A stretch of DNA of 64,000 nt from Acidimicrobiaceae bacterium (GTDB taxonomy: Bacteria > Actinomycetota > Acidimicrobiia > Acidimicrobiales > MedAcidi-G1): assembly GCA_002687745.1 (NCBI GenBank), contig NZBE01000011.1, forward strand, positions 87,352 to 151,351, read 5' to 3'. Position numbers and translations under genes: made by a program. The notes beneath the pieces are model-generated. The model had not been told where the DNA came from. It did not search any database and saw only the letters and a list, made by a program, of their open reading frames with translations. Every line of letters starts with the position of its first letter. The stretch's first letter is position 1. Below, one piece after another: positions 1 to 9,748 of this stretch.

Positions 1-2
1 CC

Positions 3-266
3 GACGACGGTCTCGAGCGGCTCGTGGACGTGTTCGAACGGTTTGAGGAGATGACAAGGGACGGTCGTCGCATCATCGTGCACCGCGACGAGTTGAACGA
101 TGTTGTCTGCGGCCTCATGGCGGCCTTCCTTCTCTGGCGGGGGCTGGTTCCGACGGGGCCGAGGGCCATCTCCATAACTGAGCAGCTTCTCAGCCGACCA
201 CTCGGCAACCCGGGGCGTCGCATTGTGGCCCTTGTCGTCGAGTCTTCTCCCGACGCCCGGCAATGA
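3..266 (+). CDS. C-terminal fragment of a protein truncated by the window start, DUF429-like
   Basis: Frame 3 is open from the window start to the TGA at 264-266. The peptide VHRDELNDVVCGLMAAFLLWRG resembles DUF429 C-termini. Overlaps the folB start. Confidence 0.35.
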   Translation, partial: DDGLERLVDVFERFEEMTRDGRRIIVHRDELNDVVCGLMAAFLLWRGLVPTGPRAISITEQLLSRPLGNPGRRIVALVVESSPDARQ

Positions 267-622
267 GCGATGTGATCGAGTTGCGAGGCCTCCGGGTGCG
301 GGCACTCTGTGGCGTACTCCCGGAAGAGAAGGGTCGCCTCCAGCCGTTCGGGTTCGATATTGATGTGCACACAGACCTGGTTGCCGCGGCTGCCAGCGAC
401 GACCTGTCGGACACCGTCGACTACGGGTCCCTCTGCGCAGTCGTGTCGGGAATCGCCGACAACGAGCAGTTCGACCTGCTCGAGCGGTTCGCAGGGCGGG
501 TGGCGGAGGCACTGCTGGAGGTGGATTCGGTCGACGCAGTGACCGTGGTCGTACACAAGCTCCGGCCCCCGGTTCCCGAGGACCTCGCCAGTGGTGGGGT
601 CCGTATCCACCGCACTTCATGA
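263..622 (+). CDS. folB: dihydroneopterin aldolase
   Basis: MSDVIELRGLRVRALCGVLPEEKGRLQPFGFDI...DTVDYGSLC is FolB-like. Followed by folK. Confidence 0.93.
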   Translation: MSDVIELRGLRVRALCGVLPEEKGRLQPFGFDIDVHTDLVAAAASDDLSDTVDYGSLCAVVSGIADNEQFDLLERFAGRVAEALLEVDSVDAVTVVVHKLRPPVPEDLASGGVRIHRTS

Positions 623-1113
623 ACGGTGGTGTTCGCTGCGATGGAGTGCGACGGGCGTTCCTGGGTCTCGGATCCAATGTCGGTGACCGTTGGGAGCACC
701 TTCGTGGGGCGGTCGCCGGCATGCCTGATGTCGTCGAGGTGTCAACCGTCTACGAGACGGCACCCGTAGGTGGTCCAGAGCAGGGGCCCTACCTGAACTG
801 TGTCGTCCGCCTCGACACAGGCCTTTCCCCGAGGGCCCTGCTGGAACTCTGTCGTGAGCGTGAGAAGGCCGCCGGCCGGCTGCGTCGGGTGCGTTGGGGT
901 CCCCGGACCCTCGACGTGGACGTCCTCTGGGTTGACGGCGAGAGTGTCGACGAGGAGGACCTGACCGTGCCACATCCACGCATGTACGAGCGGGCCTTCG
1001 TGCTGGTCCCACTGCGCGACGTCGCCCCGGACCTGGTCGATGAGATCCCGGGTGACACGGTGGCCGACGACGTTGTGCCCGTTGGCCCGTTGACGGGTAC
1101 CACAGGGGCCTGA
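619..1113 (+). CDS. folK: 2-amino-4-hydroxy-6-hydroxymethyldihydropteridine diphosphokinase
   Basis: FLGLGSNVGDRWEHLRGAV, YETAPVGGPEQGPYLNCVV and GPRTLDVDVLW motifs. Confidence 0.95.
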   Translation: MNGGVRCDGVRRAFLGLGSNVGDRWEHLRGAVAGMPDVVEVSTVYETAPVGGPEQGPYLNCVVRLDTGLSPRALLELCREREKAAGRLRRVRWGPRTLDVDVLWVDGESVDEEDLTVPHPRMYERAFVLVPLRDVAPDLVDEIPGDTVADDVVPVGPLTGTTGA

Positions 1114-1116
1114 GCC

Positions 1117-1839
1117 GTGACATGTCGGGTACGTGTCATCGGCCCCGGTCGGGCGGGGACGGCAATGGCCAGGGCAATGGAGAAGTCCGGATGGACGGTG
1201 GCCGATGTGTTGGGACGCCACGATGCACAGGACCGTGCTGCCGACGGAGTCGACCTGCTACTGATTGCCACTCCTGACCGTGATGTCGTCGACACCGCCC
1301 TGGCAGTAGCCCCGGTGGAGGACACGGTGGTTGCCCATCTGTCTGGCGTTCTGGGCCTGGAGGTGCTGGCTCCACACGCTCGACGGGCAAGCCTGCATCC
1401 GCTCGTCTCCCTTCCAGGTGACGACGCCGGGACCGGTGCTGTGTTCACCGGCTCATGGTTTGCCGTAGCCGGTGATCCGCTGGCACGACGCCTGGTTGAG
1501 GACCTCGGGGGGAGGCCTGTGGTCGTCTCCGCTGAGAATCGGGCTGCCTACCATGCGGCGGCGGTAGTCGCCTCCAACCACCTCGTGGCGCTGCTGGGCC
1601 AGACCGAGCGGATCGCCGCATCGGTCGGGGTTCCCCTCGAGGCCTTCCTGGAGTTGGCGGCGGCATCGGTCGACAACGTGCGGAGGTTGGGTGCCGCCGG
1701 TGCGCTGACCGGGCCGGCGGCGCGAGGTGACGAGGACACGATCCGTGCCCATCTGGAAGCGCTGGAGCCTGCCGAACGCGACTCCTATTCGGCTGTGGCG
1801 GAGTTGGCACGCCGGTTGGCTGGACGGAGCTCCCGGTGA
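1117..1839 (+). CDS. Rossmann-like and DUF2520 domain protein
   Basis: N-terminal VRVIGPGRAGTAMARAMEKSGW, HPLVSLPGDD and a DUF2520-like C-terminus. Sits just before panC, as in mycobacteria. GTG start. Confidence 0.85.
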   Translation: MTCRVRVIGPGRAGTAMARAMEKSGWTVADVLGRHDAQDRAADGVDLLLIATPDRDVVDTALAVAPVEDTVVAHLSGVLGLEVLAPHARRASLHPLVSLPGDDAGTGAVFTGSWFAVAGDPLARRLVEDLGGRPVVVSAENRAAYHAAAVVASNHLVALLGQTERIAASVGVPLEAFLELAAASVDNVRRLGAAGALTGPAARGDEDTIRAHLEALEPAERDSYSAVAELARRLAGRSSR

Positions 1840-2696
1840 CCGGTGTCGAGGTGATTACGGCTGCGGATCCACTGCGTTCAAGGTTGGACGCGGAGCGGGC
1901 CGCCGGAAGGCGGGTTGGCCTTGTGCCCACGATGGGCTTTCTGCACGCCGGCCATGCCTCGCTGATCGACGCTGCCGTGGCAGGCAACGATGTGACTGTC
2001 GTGTCGGTGTTCGTGAACCCCCTGCAGTTCGCTCCCGATGAGGACCTGACCGACTACCCGAGGGACCATGAAGCAGACATGCAGGTGTGTGGGCGCCACG
2101 GTGCCGACCTGGTGTTCGCCCCGTCGGTCACGCAGATGTACCCCGAACAGGACCTCCCCGAGGTCGAGGTCGGTGACCTGGCATCACGCTTTGAGGGCGC
2201 CAGCAGGCCGACTCACTTCGGTGGTGTCGCCAGGGCCGTGTCCAGGCTGTTCGACATCGCCGGTCCCTGCCGCGCCTACTTCGGCGAGAAGGACTTCCAG
2301 CAGTTGACCGTGGTTCGACAGATGGTGGCCGACCGCGGCATTCCCGTCGAGGTTGTCGGCTGCCCGACGGTACGTGAGCGCGACGGGCTGGCACTGTCCA
2401 GCCGCAACGCCTACCTGACCGCCGTCGAGCGCAGGGAGGCTCCGGTGCTGTTTCGGGCCCTCTCGGCCGGGGCGGCGGCGGTTGCCGACGGCGAAGCCGA
2501 CCCTGACACCGTGTCCACGCTGATGGCCGAGATTGTTGGCAGCGCAACTACCGGTGAACTGGACTACGCGGCGGTCATCGACCCTGACACCTTCGAGGTG
2601 CCGCCCCGGATCGCCCGTGCCGGGGTGCGCCTGCTGGTCGCATGCCGGTTCGGGCGGGCGAGGCTCATCGACAACATGGCAGCCGTGTCGGCATGA
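1836..2696 (+). CDS. panC: pantoate--beta-alanine ligase
   Basis: VGLVPTMGFLHAGHASLIDAA, VSVFVNPLQFAPDEDLTDYPR, FGEKDFQQLTVVRQMVADR, LALSSRNAYL. Confidence 0.97.
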   Translation: MTGVEVITAADPLRSRLDAERAAGRRVGLVPTMGFLHAGHASLIDAAVAGNDVTVVSVFVNPLQFAPDEDLTDYPRDHEADMQVCGRHGADLVFAPSVTQMYPEQDLPEVEVGDLASRFEGASRPTHFGGVARAVSRLFDIAGPCRAYFGEKDFQQLTVVRQMVADRGIPVEVVGCPTVRERDGLALSSRNAYLTAVERREAPVLFRALSAGAAAVADGEADPDTVSTLMAEIVGSATTGELDYAAVIDPDTFEVPPRIARAGVRLLVACRFGRARLIDNMAAVSA

Positions 2697-2741
2697 CGCG
2701 GCCGACTGTCGGGTTGGCTCGCCGAAGGCCCGGGGGCAGGC

Positions 2742-3683
2742 TTGGTGACCATGGGTGCTGATGCACGAGACAGGGTGGGAACGATCGATGCCCGTCTCGG
2801 TCGACATGCCGGAACCTCTGCCACCCCGCCACCGGATGTAGTGGCGGAGTGTGTGGAGCGGGCGCTCGACGAGGACCTCAGGCCCGACGGAGACCTGACA
2901 GCGGGCCTCCTGCCGGAGGGTGCTGTGGTGACCGCAGGCATTGGTGCCCGCAGCGCAGGTGTCCTGGCCGGCTCCGACTGTGCCACCGAGGCGTTCAGAC
3001 AGGTTGATCCGGATATACGTGTCGACTGGCGGCGGGCCGACGGCGACGTGCTGGCTGCGGGCGAGGTGATTGCAACGGTGACAGGCCCCCTGTCGTCGGT
3101 GCTCACGGCGGAACGGACGGCCCTCAACTTCGTCGGCCACCTCTCGGGTATCGCCACCCTGGTTGCCCGCTGGGTTGACGTGGCAGGTGATGGTGCCGTC
3201 GTCTGGGATACCCGCAAGACCACGCCGGGTCTGCGGGTTCTCGAGAAGGCTGCGGTCCGGGCCGGCGGAGGTGCCAACCACAGGGCCAACCTGGGTGAGT
3301 GGGTGATGATCAAGGACAACCACCTCTTCGGCACCGACATTGTGTCCGCCGTGCAGGCGGCCAGGTCACGGTGGCCCGACCGCATCGTCCACGTGGAGTG
3401 CGACGAGATCAGCCAGGTTGCCCGGGCGTCTGATGCGGGCGCCGATGCCATCCTGCTCGACAACATGGATCCGGCCGAGGTGCGAGCGTGTGTGGACCTG
3501 GTAGCCGGGCTGGAGGGGGAGAAGCCCCTCCTGGAGGCGTCCGGTGGCATTACCCTCGACGTTCTGGCCGACTACGCGGCGACCGGGGTCGACTGCATTT
3601 CCAGTGGGACGTTGACCAACTCGGCCCCTATCCTCGACGTGGGCCTCGACATGGGCCCGGATCTGGAAGGCTTGTCCGGATGA
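2742..3683 (+). CDS. nadC: carboxylating nicotinate-nucleotide diphosphorylase
   Basis: LTAERTALNFVGHLSGIAT, WDTRKTTPGLRVLEKAAVRAGGGANHR, MIKDNHL, ILLDNM, EASGGITL, DCISSGTLT. Exact start uncertain. Confidence 0.96.
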   Translation: MVTMGADARDRVGTIDARLGRHAGTSATPPPDVVAECVERALDEDLRPDGDLTAGLLPEGAVVTAGIGARSAGVLAGSDCATEAFRQVDPDIRVDWRRADGDVLAAGEVIATVTGPLSSVLTAERTALNFVGHLSGIATLVARWVDVAGDGAVVWDTRKTTPGLRVLEKAAVRAGGGANHRANLGEWVMIKDNHLFGTDIVSAVQAARSRWPDRIVHVECDEISQVARASDAGADAILLDNMDPAEVRACVDLVAGLEGEKPLLEASGGITLDVLADYAATGVDCISSGTLTNSAPILDVGLDMGPDLEGLSG

Positions 3684-3711
3684 CCCCTACAACCGGGCCG
3701 GGAGGCCCCTG

Positions 3712-4500
3712 ATGCTGCTGACCGTCGACGTGGGTAACACCCAGACCGTCATCGGCCTCTACGACGACGCCGACGACAGGTCCACGGCCGAGGTCGGCCT
3801 CCTGGAGCACTGGCGCATCGCCACCGACGACGCCCGCACGGCCGACGAGCATGCCGTGGTGATCGGAAACCTCCTGGGGTCGGCCGGCTACGACCTGGAC
3901 GTACCGGGCGTGAGCGTCTGCTCGGGCGTGCCCCGGGTGCTGGCCAGCCTCAGGGAGATGATCGACCGTTACACCGACGCTGTTCCCGTGGTGATCGAGC
4001 CCGGTGTGCGGACCGGCATGCCCATCCTCTACGACAACCCGAAAGAGGTCGGAGCCGACCGGATCGCCAACGCCGTGGGTGCGTACGCCCTCTACGGGGG
4101 CCCCACCGTTGTCGTCGACTTCGGTACGGGAAACAACTTCGACGTCATCTCAGCCGACGGTGAGTTCATCGGCGGCGCCATCGCCCCCGGAATCGAGATC
4201 AGCCTCGATGCCCTGTTCGGCCGGGCCGCCGCACTGCGGGCGATCGATCTGGTCGAGCCTCGGAGCGTCATCGGAAAGAGCACGGTCGAATCGCTGCAGT
4301 CGGGGGCTCTCTACGGCTTCGCAGCCCAGATCGACGGCATGGTCGAGAGGTTCCGTGGCGAGTTGGGCGACTGCACGGTCATCGCCCCCGGCGGCCTGGC
4401 GTCGTTGATCTCGCCGGTAGCCACGTCGATCCAGCATGTCGAGCCGTTCCTGACCCTCCACGGGCTGCGCCTGGTCTACGACCTGAACCGGGAGGGCTGA
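3712..4500 (+). CDS. coaX: type III pantothenate kinase
   Basis: LLTVDVGNTQTVIGLYD, GADRIANAVGAYALYGGPTVVVDFGTGNNFDVI, GGAIAPGIEIS. Confidence 0.96.
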   Translation: MLLTVDVGNTQTVIGLYDDADDRSTAEVGLLEHWRIATDDARTADEHAVVIGNLLGSAGYDLDVPGVSVCSGVPRVLASLREMIDRYTDAVPVVIEPGVRTGMPILYDNPKEVGADRIANAVGAYALYGGPTVVVDFGTGNNFDVISADGEFIGGAIAPGIEISLDALFGRAAALRAIDLVEPRSVIGKSTVESLQSGALYGFAAQIDGMVERFRGELGDCTVIAPGGLASLISPVATSIQHVEPFLTLHGLRLVYDLNREG

Positions 4501-4505
4501 TCGCT

Positions 4506-5942
4506 GTGACCACCCCGACCGAGGACAACACGCCCTACCGCTTCGAGCCCACCTCCTCGGTGGCGGACCTCCTCGAGGGCTACGGCCATCTTGAGGACGG
4601 CGAGGAGACCGGTGTCGAGGTGACCGTTGCCGGTCGCCTGATGCTGCGACGCGACCAGGGCAAGTTGGCATTTGGCGTGCTCGCCGACCAGACCGGCCGC
4701 ATCCAGCTGTTTGCCACCCAGGCCGCGACACCTGACTTCGACAGTTTCACCGGCCTCCACATCGGCGACTGGCTGGGGGTCACCGGCGAGGTCATCAGGA
4801 CACGGCGGGGCGAGCTCTCGGTCCGTGTCGGTTCGTGGGTGCGCCTGGCCGAGGCCCGCCTCCCGTTCCCCGACAAGTGGCACGGCATCTCTGATCCCGA
4901 TACACGGTTTCGTCAGCGCTACGTGGACCTGTGGGTGACCGACGAGGCCCGTCGGGTGTTCACGCTGCGCAGCCGGGCCGTGTCGCTGATGCGCCGCTGG
5001 CTCGAGGATCGGGACTTCATCGAGGTCGAGACCCCCGTGTTCCACCCGATTCCGGGTGGTGCCGCCGCAAGCCCGTTCACCACCCACCACAACGCCCTCG
5101 ACGTTGACCTGTACCTGCGCATCGCCCCTGAGCTGTACCTCAAGAGGCTTACCGTGGGTGGCTTTGAGCGGGTGTTCGAGATTGCCCGGGTGTTTCGCAA
5201 CGAGGGGCTGTCGACCCGCCACAACCCCGAGTTCACGATGCTCGAGCTCTACCAGGCGTATGCCGACTACGGCGACATCATGGTGCTTGTCGAGGAACTC
5301 GTGGACCACCTGGCCCAGGAGCTCCTGGGCACCACCTCGGTCGTCTATGACGGACGCGAGCTTGACCTCTCGGCACCGTGGAGGCGTGCCACCATGTTCG
5401 ACCTCCTCGAGGAGCACAGCGGTCTCCGGGTCGACATGGACACGCCGCGTGCTGAGCTGGTCGGCTATTGCGAGGAGCGTGGCATACCCGTCGAGGACCA
5501 TCACGGCGTGGGAAAGCTGATCCTGGAGCTCTACGAGAAGACGACCGAAGCCGAGCTCTGGGGTCCGGTATTCGTGACCGACTATCCCAAGGAGGTCTCG
5601 CCGCTGGCACGCGACCACCGTACGAACCCGGGGCTGGTTGAGAGGTTCGAGGGGATCGTGGCCGGACGAGAGATCTGCAACGCCTTCAGCGAGCTTGTGG
5701 ACCCCGATGAGCAGAGGGCACGCTTCGGGGCCCAGGAGGCCGACAGGGCCGCCGGCGACGACGAGGCAATGGTCGTCGACGAGGACTACCTCCGTGCCCT
5801 CGAGTACGGCCTGCCCCCGACCGGCGGCCTGGGGATAGGCGTGGACCGGCTGGTGATGCTGCTTGGCGGGGTCTCTGCGATCCGCGACGTGATCCTGTTT
5901 CCGACGCTGCGGCCAGAGCAGGGTTTCCCAGAGAAGGGCTGA
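4506..5942 (+). CDS. lysS: lysine--tRNA ligase (class II)
   Basis: OB fold, FRQRYVDLWV, RNEGLSTRHNPEFTMLELYQAYADY, GLGIGVDRLVMLL. Confidence 0.97.
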   Translation: MTTPTEDNTPYRFEPTSSVADLLEGYGHLEDGEETGVEVTVAGRLMLRRDQGKLAFGVLADQTGRIQLFATQAATPDFDSFTGLHIGDWLGVTGEVIRTRRGELSVRVGSWVRLAEARLPFPDKWHGISDPDTRFRQRYVDLWVTDEARRVFTLRSRAVSLMRRWLEDRDFIEVETPVFHPIPGGAAASPFTTHHNALDVDLYLRIAPELYLKRLTVGGFERVFEIARVFRNEGLSTRHNPEFTMLELYQAYADYGDIMVLVEELVDHLAQELLGTTSVVYDGRELDLSAPWRRATMFDLLEEHSGLRVDMDTPRAELVGYCEERGIPVEDHHGVGKLILELYEKTTEAELWGPVFVTDYPKEVSPLARDHRTNPGLVERFEGIVAGREICNAFSELVDPDEQRARFGAQEADRAAGDDEAMVVDEDYLRALEYGLPPTGGLGIGVDRLVMLLGGVSAIRDVILFPTLRPEQGFPEKG

Positions 5943-5958
5943 CCCGCCGGCTGGCCTC

Positions 5959-6951
5959 TCAGTGGGACAGGTCAGCCACCCGTGCCAGGAGAAGGTCGCA
6001 GGTTGAGCGCAGAGTCGATACAGCCGGTGTGTCCGGCAGGTCGTCGAGCGAGGCGCGTGCGCTGTCGGTGAAGTCCATGGCGGTCCTGGTGGCGGCGTCG
6101 ATGGCTGCGTCGGAGCGCACGATCATGCGGGCACGGTCCCGGGCGGCGTCATCGATTGGGCCGCCCAGCAGCCCGCGCAGGTCGTCGCCCGAGGGGCCGC
6201 CCAGCGCCAGGATCACCGGAAGGGTGTAGACGCCTTCGACGAGGTCGTTGCCTGCCGGCTTGCCCAGCTGTTCGTCGGTGGCGACCACGTCGAGGATGTC
6301 GTCGATCACCTGGAATGCCATTCCGTAGTGGTAGCCGAAGTCGGTGACCGCGCTGACCATCTGACGCGGGTGGCCTGCCACGATTGCGCCTACGCGTGCC
6401 GAGGTGGCGAGCAGGGCGGCGGTCTTTCCGGAGATCGAGGTGAGGTAGGCGTCGCGGGAGCGGTCCACGTCGAATGCATGTTGCATCTCGCGGATCTGGC
6501 CTTCACAGAGGGACGCGATCGTGGAAGCCAGCAGGCCTGCCACCTCGGTTCCCAACCTGGCGGCTATCTCCGAGGCACGTGCCAGCAGGTAGTCACCGGC
6601 GAGTATGGCTTCGAGGTTGCCCCACCGGGCATTGACACTCTCGACGGTGCGCCTGGTGTCGGCACCGTCCATGACGTCGTCGTGGTAGAGCGAGCCCTGG
6701 TGCACCAGCTCGACGGCGATGCCGCCGTAGATGACGTCGTCGGTGGCGCTGACCGGTTCCGTGCTCGTGACGAGTGAGGCGGTGATGGCCAGTGCCGGCC
6801 TGATCCGCTTTCCGCCGGCGTCTATGAGGTGCCTGGCCACCTCGGTCAGGAAGGGGTCGTCAGCCTCGACGACGTGTCGGAGCCCGGCTTCAATCCTGGC
6901 CAGGTCGGCCGCCATGCCGGGTGGATCGAGGAGGGGTGTCGGGTTCGCCAC
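5959..6951 (-). CDS. polyprenyl synthetase family protein (trans-isoprenyl diphosphate synthase)
   Basis: [23 protein letters not shown] (first DDxxD), [25 protein letters not shown] (second DDxxD). The track ORF extends to 7104, but GTG 6951 has TATCCT 6 nt upstream. Confidence 0.9.
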   Translation of the reverse strand: MANPTPLLDPPGMAADLARIEAGLRHVVEADDPFLTEVARHLIDAGGKRIRPALAITASLVTSTEPVSATDDVIYGGIAVELVHQGSLYHDDVMDGADTRRTVESVNARWGNLEAILAGDYLLARASEIAARLGTEVAGLLASTIASLCEGQIREMQHAFDVDRSRDAYLTSISGKTAALLATSARVGAIVAGHPRQMVSAVTDFGYHYGMAFQVIDDILDVVATDEQLGKPAGNDLVEGVYTLPVILALGGPSGDDLRGLLGGPIDDAARDRARMIVRSDAAIDAATRTAMDFTDSARASLDDLPDTPAVSTLRSTCDLLLARVADLSH

Positions 6952-6957
6952 CCGGGG

Positions 6958-6963
6958 AGGATA
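6958..6963 (-). promoter_or_regulatory. candidate leaderless -10 element TATCCT, 6 nt before GTG 6951 (polyprenyl synthase)
   Basis: TANNNT close to the start; no Shine-Dalgarno seen. Confidence 0.5.
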
Positions 6964-7142
6964 GGGCGTGGGGTGGGTTGGCCGAAACTGCCGGTCTCCA
7001 GAGCCGGCGGGTCGACCGGTTGTTGACACACCGGTACAGGTACACTTTGTGGACGAGTCCGGTGTTGGCGGGTCGCTCAGGCGGTTCGGCGGGCACCGGC
7101 CCACACATTTCGCAAGGAACCAGACAGGACAGGAGAAACCGG

Positions 7143-9680
7143 TTGTTCGAGCGGTTTACCGACAGGGCACGCAGGGTCGTGGTACTGGCCCAGGAAGAAG
7201 CGCGCCTCCTGAACCACAACTACATCGGTACCGAGCACATCCTGCTGGGGCTCATCCACGAGGGCGAGGGCGTCGCAGCCAAGGCCCTGGAATCCCTCGG
7301 CATCTCGCTTGAGGCCGTGCGCAGCCAGGTCGAGGACCTGATCGGCCAGGGCGGCAGTTCTCCGAGCGGCCACATTCCGTTCACCCCGCGTGCCAAGAAG
7401 GTGCTTGAGCTTTCGCTGCGCGAGGCACTGCAGCTGGGGCACAACTACATCGGTACCGAGCACATCCTGCTCGGGCTCATCCGCGAGGGTGAGGGCGTCG
7501 CTGCCCAGGTTCTCGTCAAGCTGGGAGCCGACCTGTCACGGGTGCGCCAACAGGTCATACAGCTGCTGTCTGGCTATTCGGGTGCCGGACCGGGTCAGGG
7601 CCCGGGCGAGAAGGCCGGTGCGAGCACCGGTGGCAGCAGCGGAGACTCGGCTTCGGGCTCGCTGGTGCTTGACCAGTTCGGGCGCAACCTCACCCAGGCC
7701 GCCCGCGACAAACAGCTTGATCCAGTTATCGGGCGGGCGAGCGAGACCGAACGCGTGATGCAGGTCCTGTCACGTCGCACCAAGAACAACCCGGTGCTGA
7801 TCGGTGAGCCGGGCGTCGGCAAGACGGCCATAGTCGAGGGCCTGGCCCAGCTGATCGCCAACAATGATGTGCCGGAGACCATTGCCGACCGGCAGGTCTA
7901 CACCCTCGACCTGGGCGCACTGGTTGCCGGCAGCCGCTACCGGGGTGACTTCGAGGAACGTCTCAAGAAGGTCCTCAAGGAGATCATGACCCGTGGCGAC
8001 ATAGTCCTGTTCATCGACGAGATCCACACCCTTGTCGGTGCCGGTGCAGCTGAGGGCGCTATCGACGCGGCTTCGATCCTGAAGCCCATGCTGGCCCGCG
8101 GCGAGTTGCAGACCATCGGCGCCACCACGCTCGATGAGTACCGCAAGCACTTCGAGAAGGATGCCGCCCTTGAGAGGCGATTCCAGCCGGTCAGGGTCGA
8201 GGAGCCGACGGTCACGCACACGATCGAGATACTCAAGGGCCTTCGCGAGCGCTATGAGACCCACCACCGGGTGACCATCACCGACCAGGCCCTCGTGGCT
8301 TCAGCCAACCTGGCCGACCGTTACATCTCAGACCGTTTTCTCCCTGACAAGGCCATTGACCTCATCGACGAGGCCGGCTCGCGGCTGCGTATCAGGCGCA
8401 TGCACACCCCCGAGGACCTGCGCGACCTCGAGGTGGCGTTGGCCGAGGTGGTAATGCAGAAGAAGGCTGCCGTCGAGGCCCAGGACTTCGAGGAGGCCGG
8501 GGGTCTGCGAGACCGCGAGAAGGAGATTCTGACGGCGAAGGAGACCAAGGAGGCCGAGATCCGTTCGTCCGGTGTCGACCTGTTCGACGAGGTCGACGAG
8601 GAGGCCATCGCAGAGGTTCTCTCTCTCTGGACGGGTATCCCGGTGTACAAGCTCACCGAGGAGGAGACCCAGAAGTTGCTCCGCATGGAAGACGATCTCC
8701 ACAAGAGGGTCATAGGCCAGGAGGACGCCATCAGGGCGGTCAGCCAGGCCATCCGCCGTACGCGTGCCGGCCTCAAGGACCCCAAGCGGCCATCGGGTTC
8801 GTTTGTATTCCTCGGTCCGTCGGGTGTCGGCAAGACCGAGTTGGCCAAGACCCTCGCCGAGTTTCTATTCGGCGATGAGGAGGCCCTTGTCTCGCTCGAC
8901 ATGTCCGAGTACATGGAGAAGCACACTGTGAGCAGGCTGGTGGGTTCACCTCCCGGCTATGTCGGCTACGACGAGGGGGGACAGTTGACCGAGGCTGTCC
9001 GGCGGCGTCCGTTCTCTGTGGTTTTGTTCGACGAGGTCGAAAAGGCCCATCCCGATGTGTTCAACACGCTGCTCCAGATTCTCGAGGAGGGCCGTCTGAC
9101 CGACGCGCAGGGCCGATCCGTCGACTTCCGCAACACGGTCCTGATCATGACCTCCAACCTCGGTACGGCCGACCTGCGCAAGGCCAGTCTGGGCTTCACC
9201 AAGTCCGATGAGGCGGTCTCCTACGAGCGCATGAAGGTCAAGGTGAACGATGCCCTCAAGGACCACTTCAGGCCCGAGTTCCTGAACCGCATCGACGACA
9301 CCATCGTCTTCCACGAGCTGACCGTTCCCGAGGTGACCCGTATCGTCGACCTCATGATCCGCCGTGTGTCGGCCCAGTTGGCCGGCCAGGGCCTGGGCCT
9401 CGAGTTGACCGATTCCGCCAAGGCTCATCTGGCACGTGAGGGCTACGACCCCACGATGGGTGCGAGACCGTTGCGGCGGGCCATTCAGCACCTTGTCGAG
9501 GATCCCCTCAGCGAGCGTCTGTTGAACAAGGAGTTCACGGCAGGCCAGATCGTCATTGTCGATGTGGCCACCGACGAGGAGAAGGCCGAGGCCTCCGCTG
9601 ATGCCCCGGTCCTGGTGTTCCGCTCCATTGAGGGCTTCGAGCCACCGACGGTCGAGATGGCCGTAGAGGGCGCTGAGTAG
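7143..9680 (+). CDS. clpC: ATP-dependent Clp protease ATP-binding subunit ClpC
   Basis: TTG start giving [37 protein letters not shown]; two Clp_N repeats; Walker A sites GEPGVGKT and [11 protein letters not shown]-like M domain. AGGAGA at 7131-7136 lies 6 nt upstream of TTG. Confidence 0.97.
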   Translation: MFERFTDRARRVVVLAQEEARLLNHNYIGTEHILLGLIHEGEGVAAKALESLGISLEAVRSQVEDLIGQGGSSPSGHIPFTPRAKKVLELSLREALQLGHNYIGTEHILLGLIREGEGVAAQVLVKLGADLSRVRQQVIQLLSGYSGAGPGQGPGEKAGASTGGSSGDSASGSLVLDQFGRNLTQAARDKQLDPVIGRASETERVMQVLSRRTKNNPVLIGEPGVGKTAIVEGLAQLIANNDVPETIADRQVYTLDLGALVAGSRYRGDFEERLKKVLKEIMTRGDIVLFIDEIHTLVGAGAAEGAIDAASILKPMLARGELQTIGATTLDEYRKHFEKDAALERRFQPVRVEEPTVTHTIEILKGLRERYETHHRVTITDQALVASANLADRYISDRFLPDKAIDLIDEAGSRLRIRRMHTPEDLRDLEVALAEVVMQKKAAVEAQDFEEAGGLRDREKEILTAKETKEAEIRSSGVDLFDEVDEEAIAEVLSLWTGIPVYKLTEEETQKLLRMEDDLHKRVIGQEDAIRAVSQAIRRTRAGLKDPKRPSGSFVFLGPSGVGKTELAKTLAEFLFGDEEALVSLDMSEYMEKHTVSRLVGSPPGYVGYDEGGQLTEAVRRRPFSVVLFDEVEKAHPDVFNTLLQILEEGRLTDAQGRSVDFRNTVLIMTSNLGTADLRKASLGFTKSDEAVSYERMKVKVNDALKDHFRPEFLNRIDDTIVFHELTVPEVTRIVDLMIRRVSAQLAGQGLGLELTDSAKAHLAREGYDPTMGARPLRRAIQHLVEDPLSERLLNKEFTAGQIVIVDVATDEEKAEASADAPVLVFRSIEGFEPPTVEMAVEGAE

Positions 9681-9682
9681 AC

Positions 9683-9703
9683 CAGCGGCCGGCAGCACCG
9701 CTG
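9683..9703 (+). terminator. possible stem-loop after clpC (CAGCGG-N9-CCGCTG)
   Basis: Perfect 6-bp inverted repeat just after the clpC stop; no U-tract, so weak. Confidence 0.2.
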
Positions 9704-9735
9704 TCGCACCGTTCCCACGCGCGTGTCCTGCTGGC

Positions 9736-9741
9736 TAGCGT
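9736..9741 (+). promoter_or_regulatory. candidate leaderless -10 element TAGCGT, 7 nt before ATG 9749
   Basis: TANNNT close to the start. Confidence 0.5.
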
Positions 9742-9748
9742 CGTGACC

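Noticed and set aside
7023-7046. TTGACA...TACACT as a clpC promoter
   Set aside because: The spacer is only 12 nt, too short for a standard sigma-70-type promoter; left uncalled.
6921-7142. Extended ClpC N-terminus from 6921
   Set aside because: Canonical ClpC begins at [13 protein letters not shown] 7143 has a Shine-Dalgarno.
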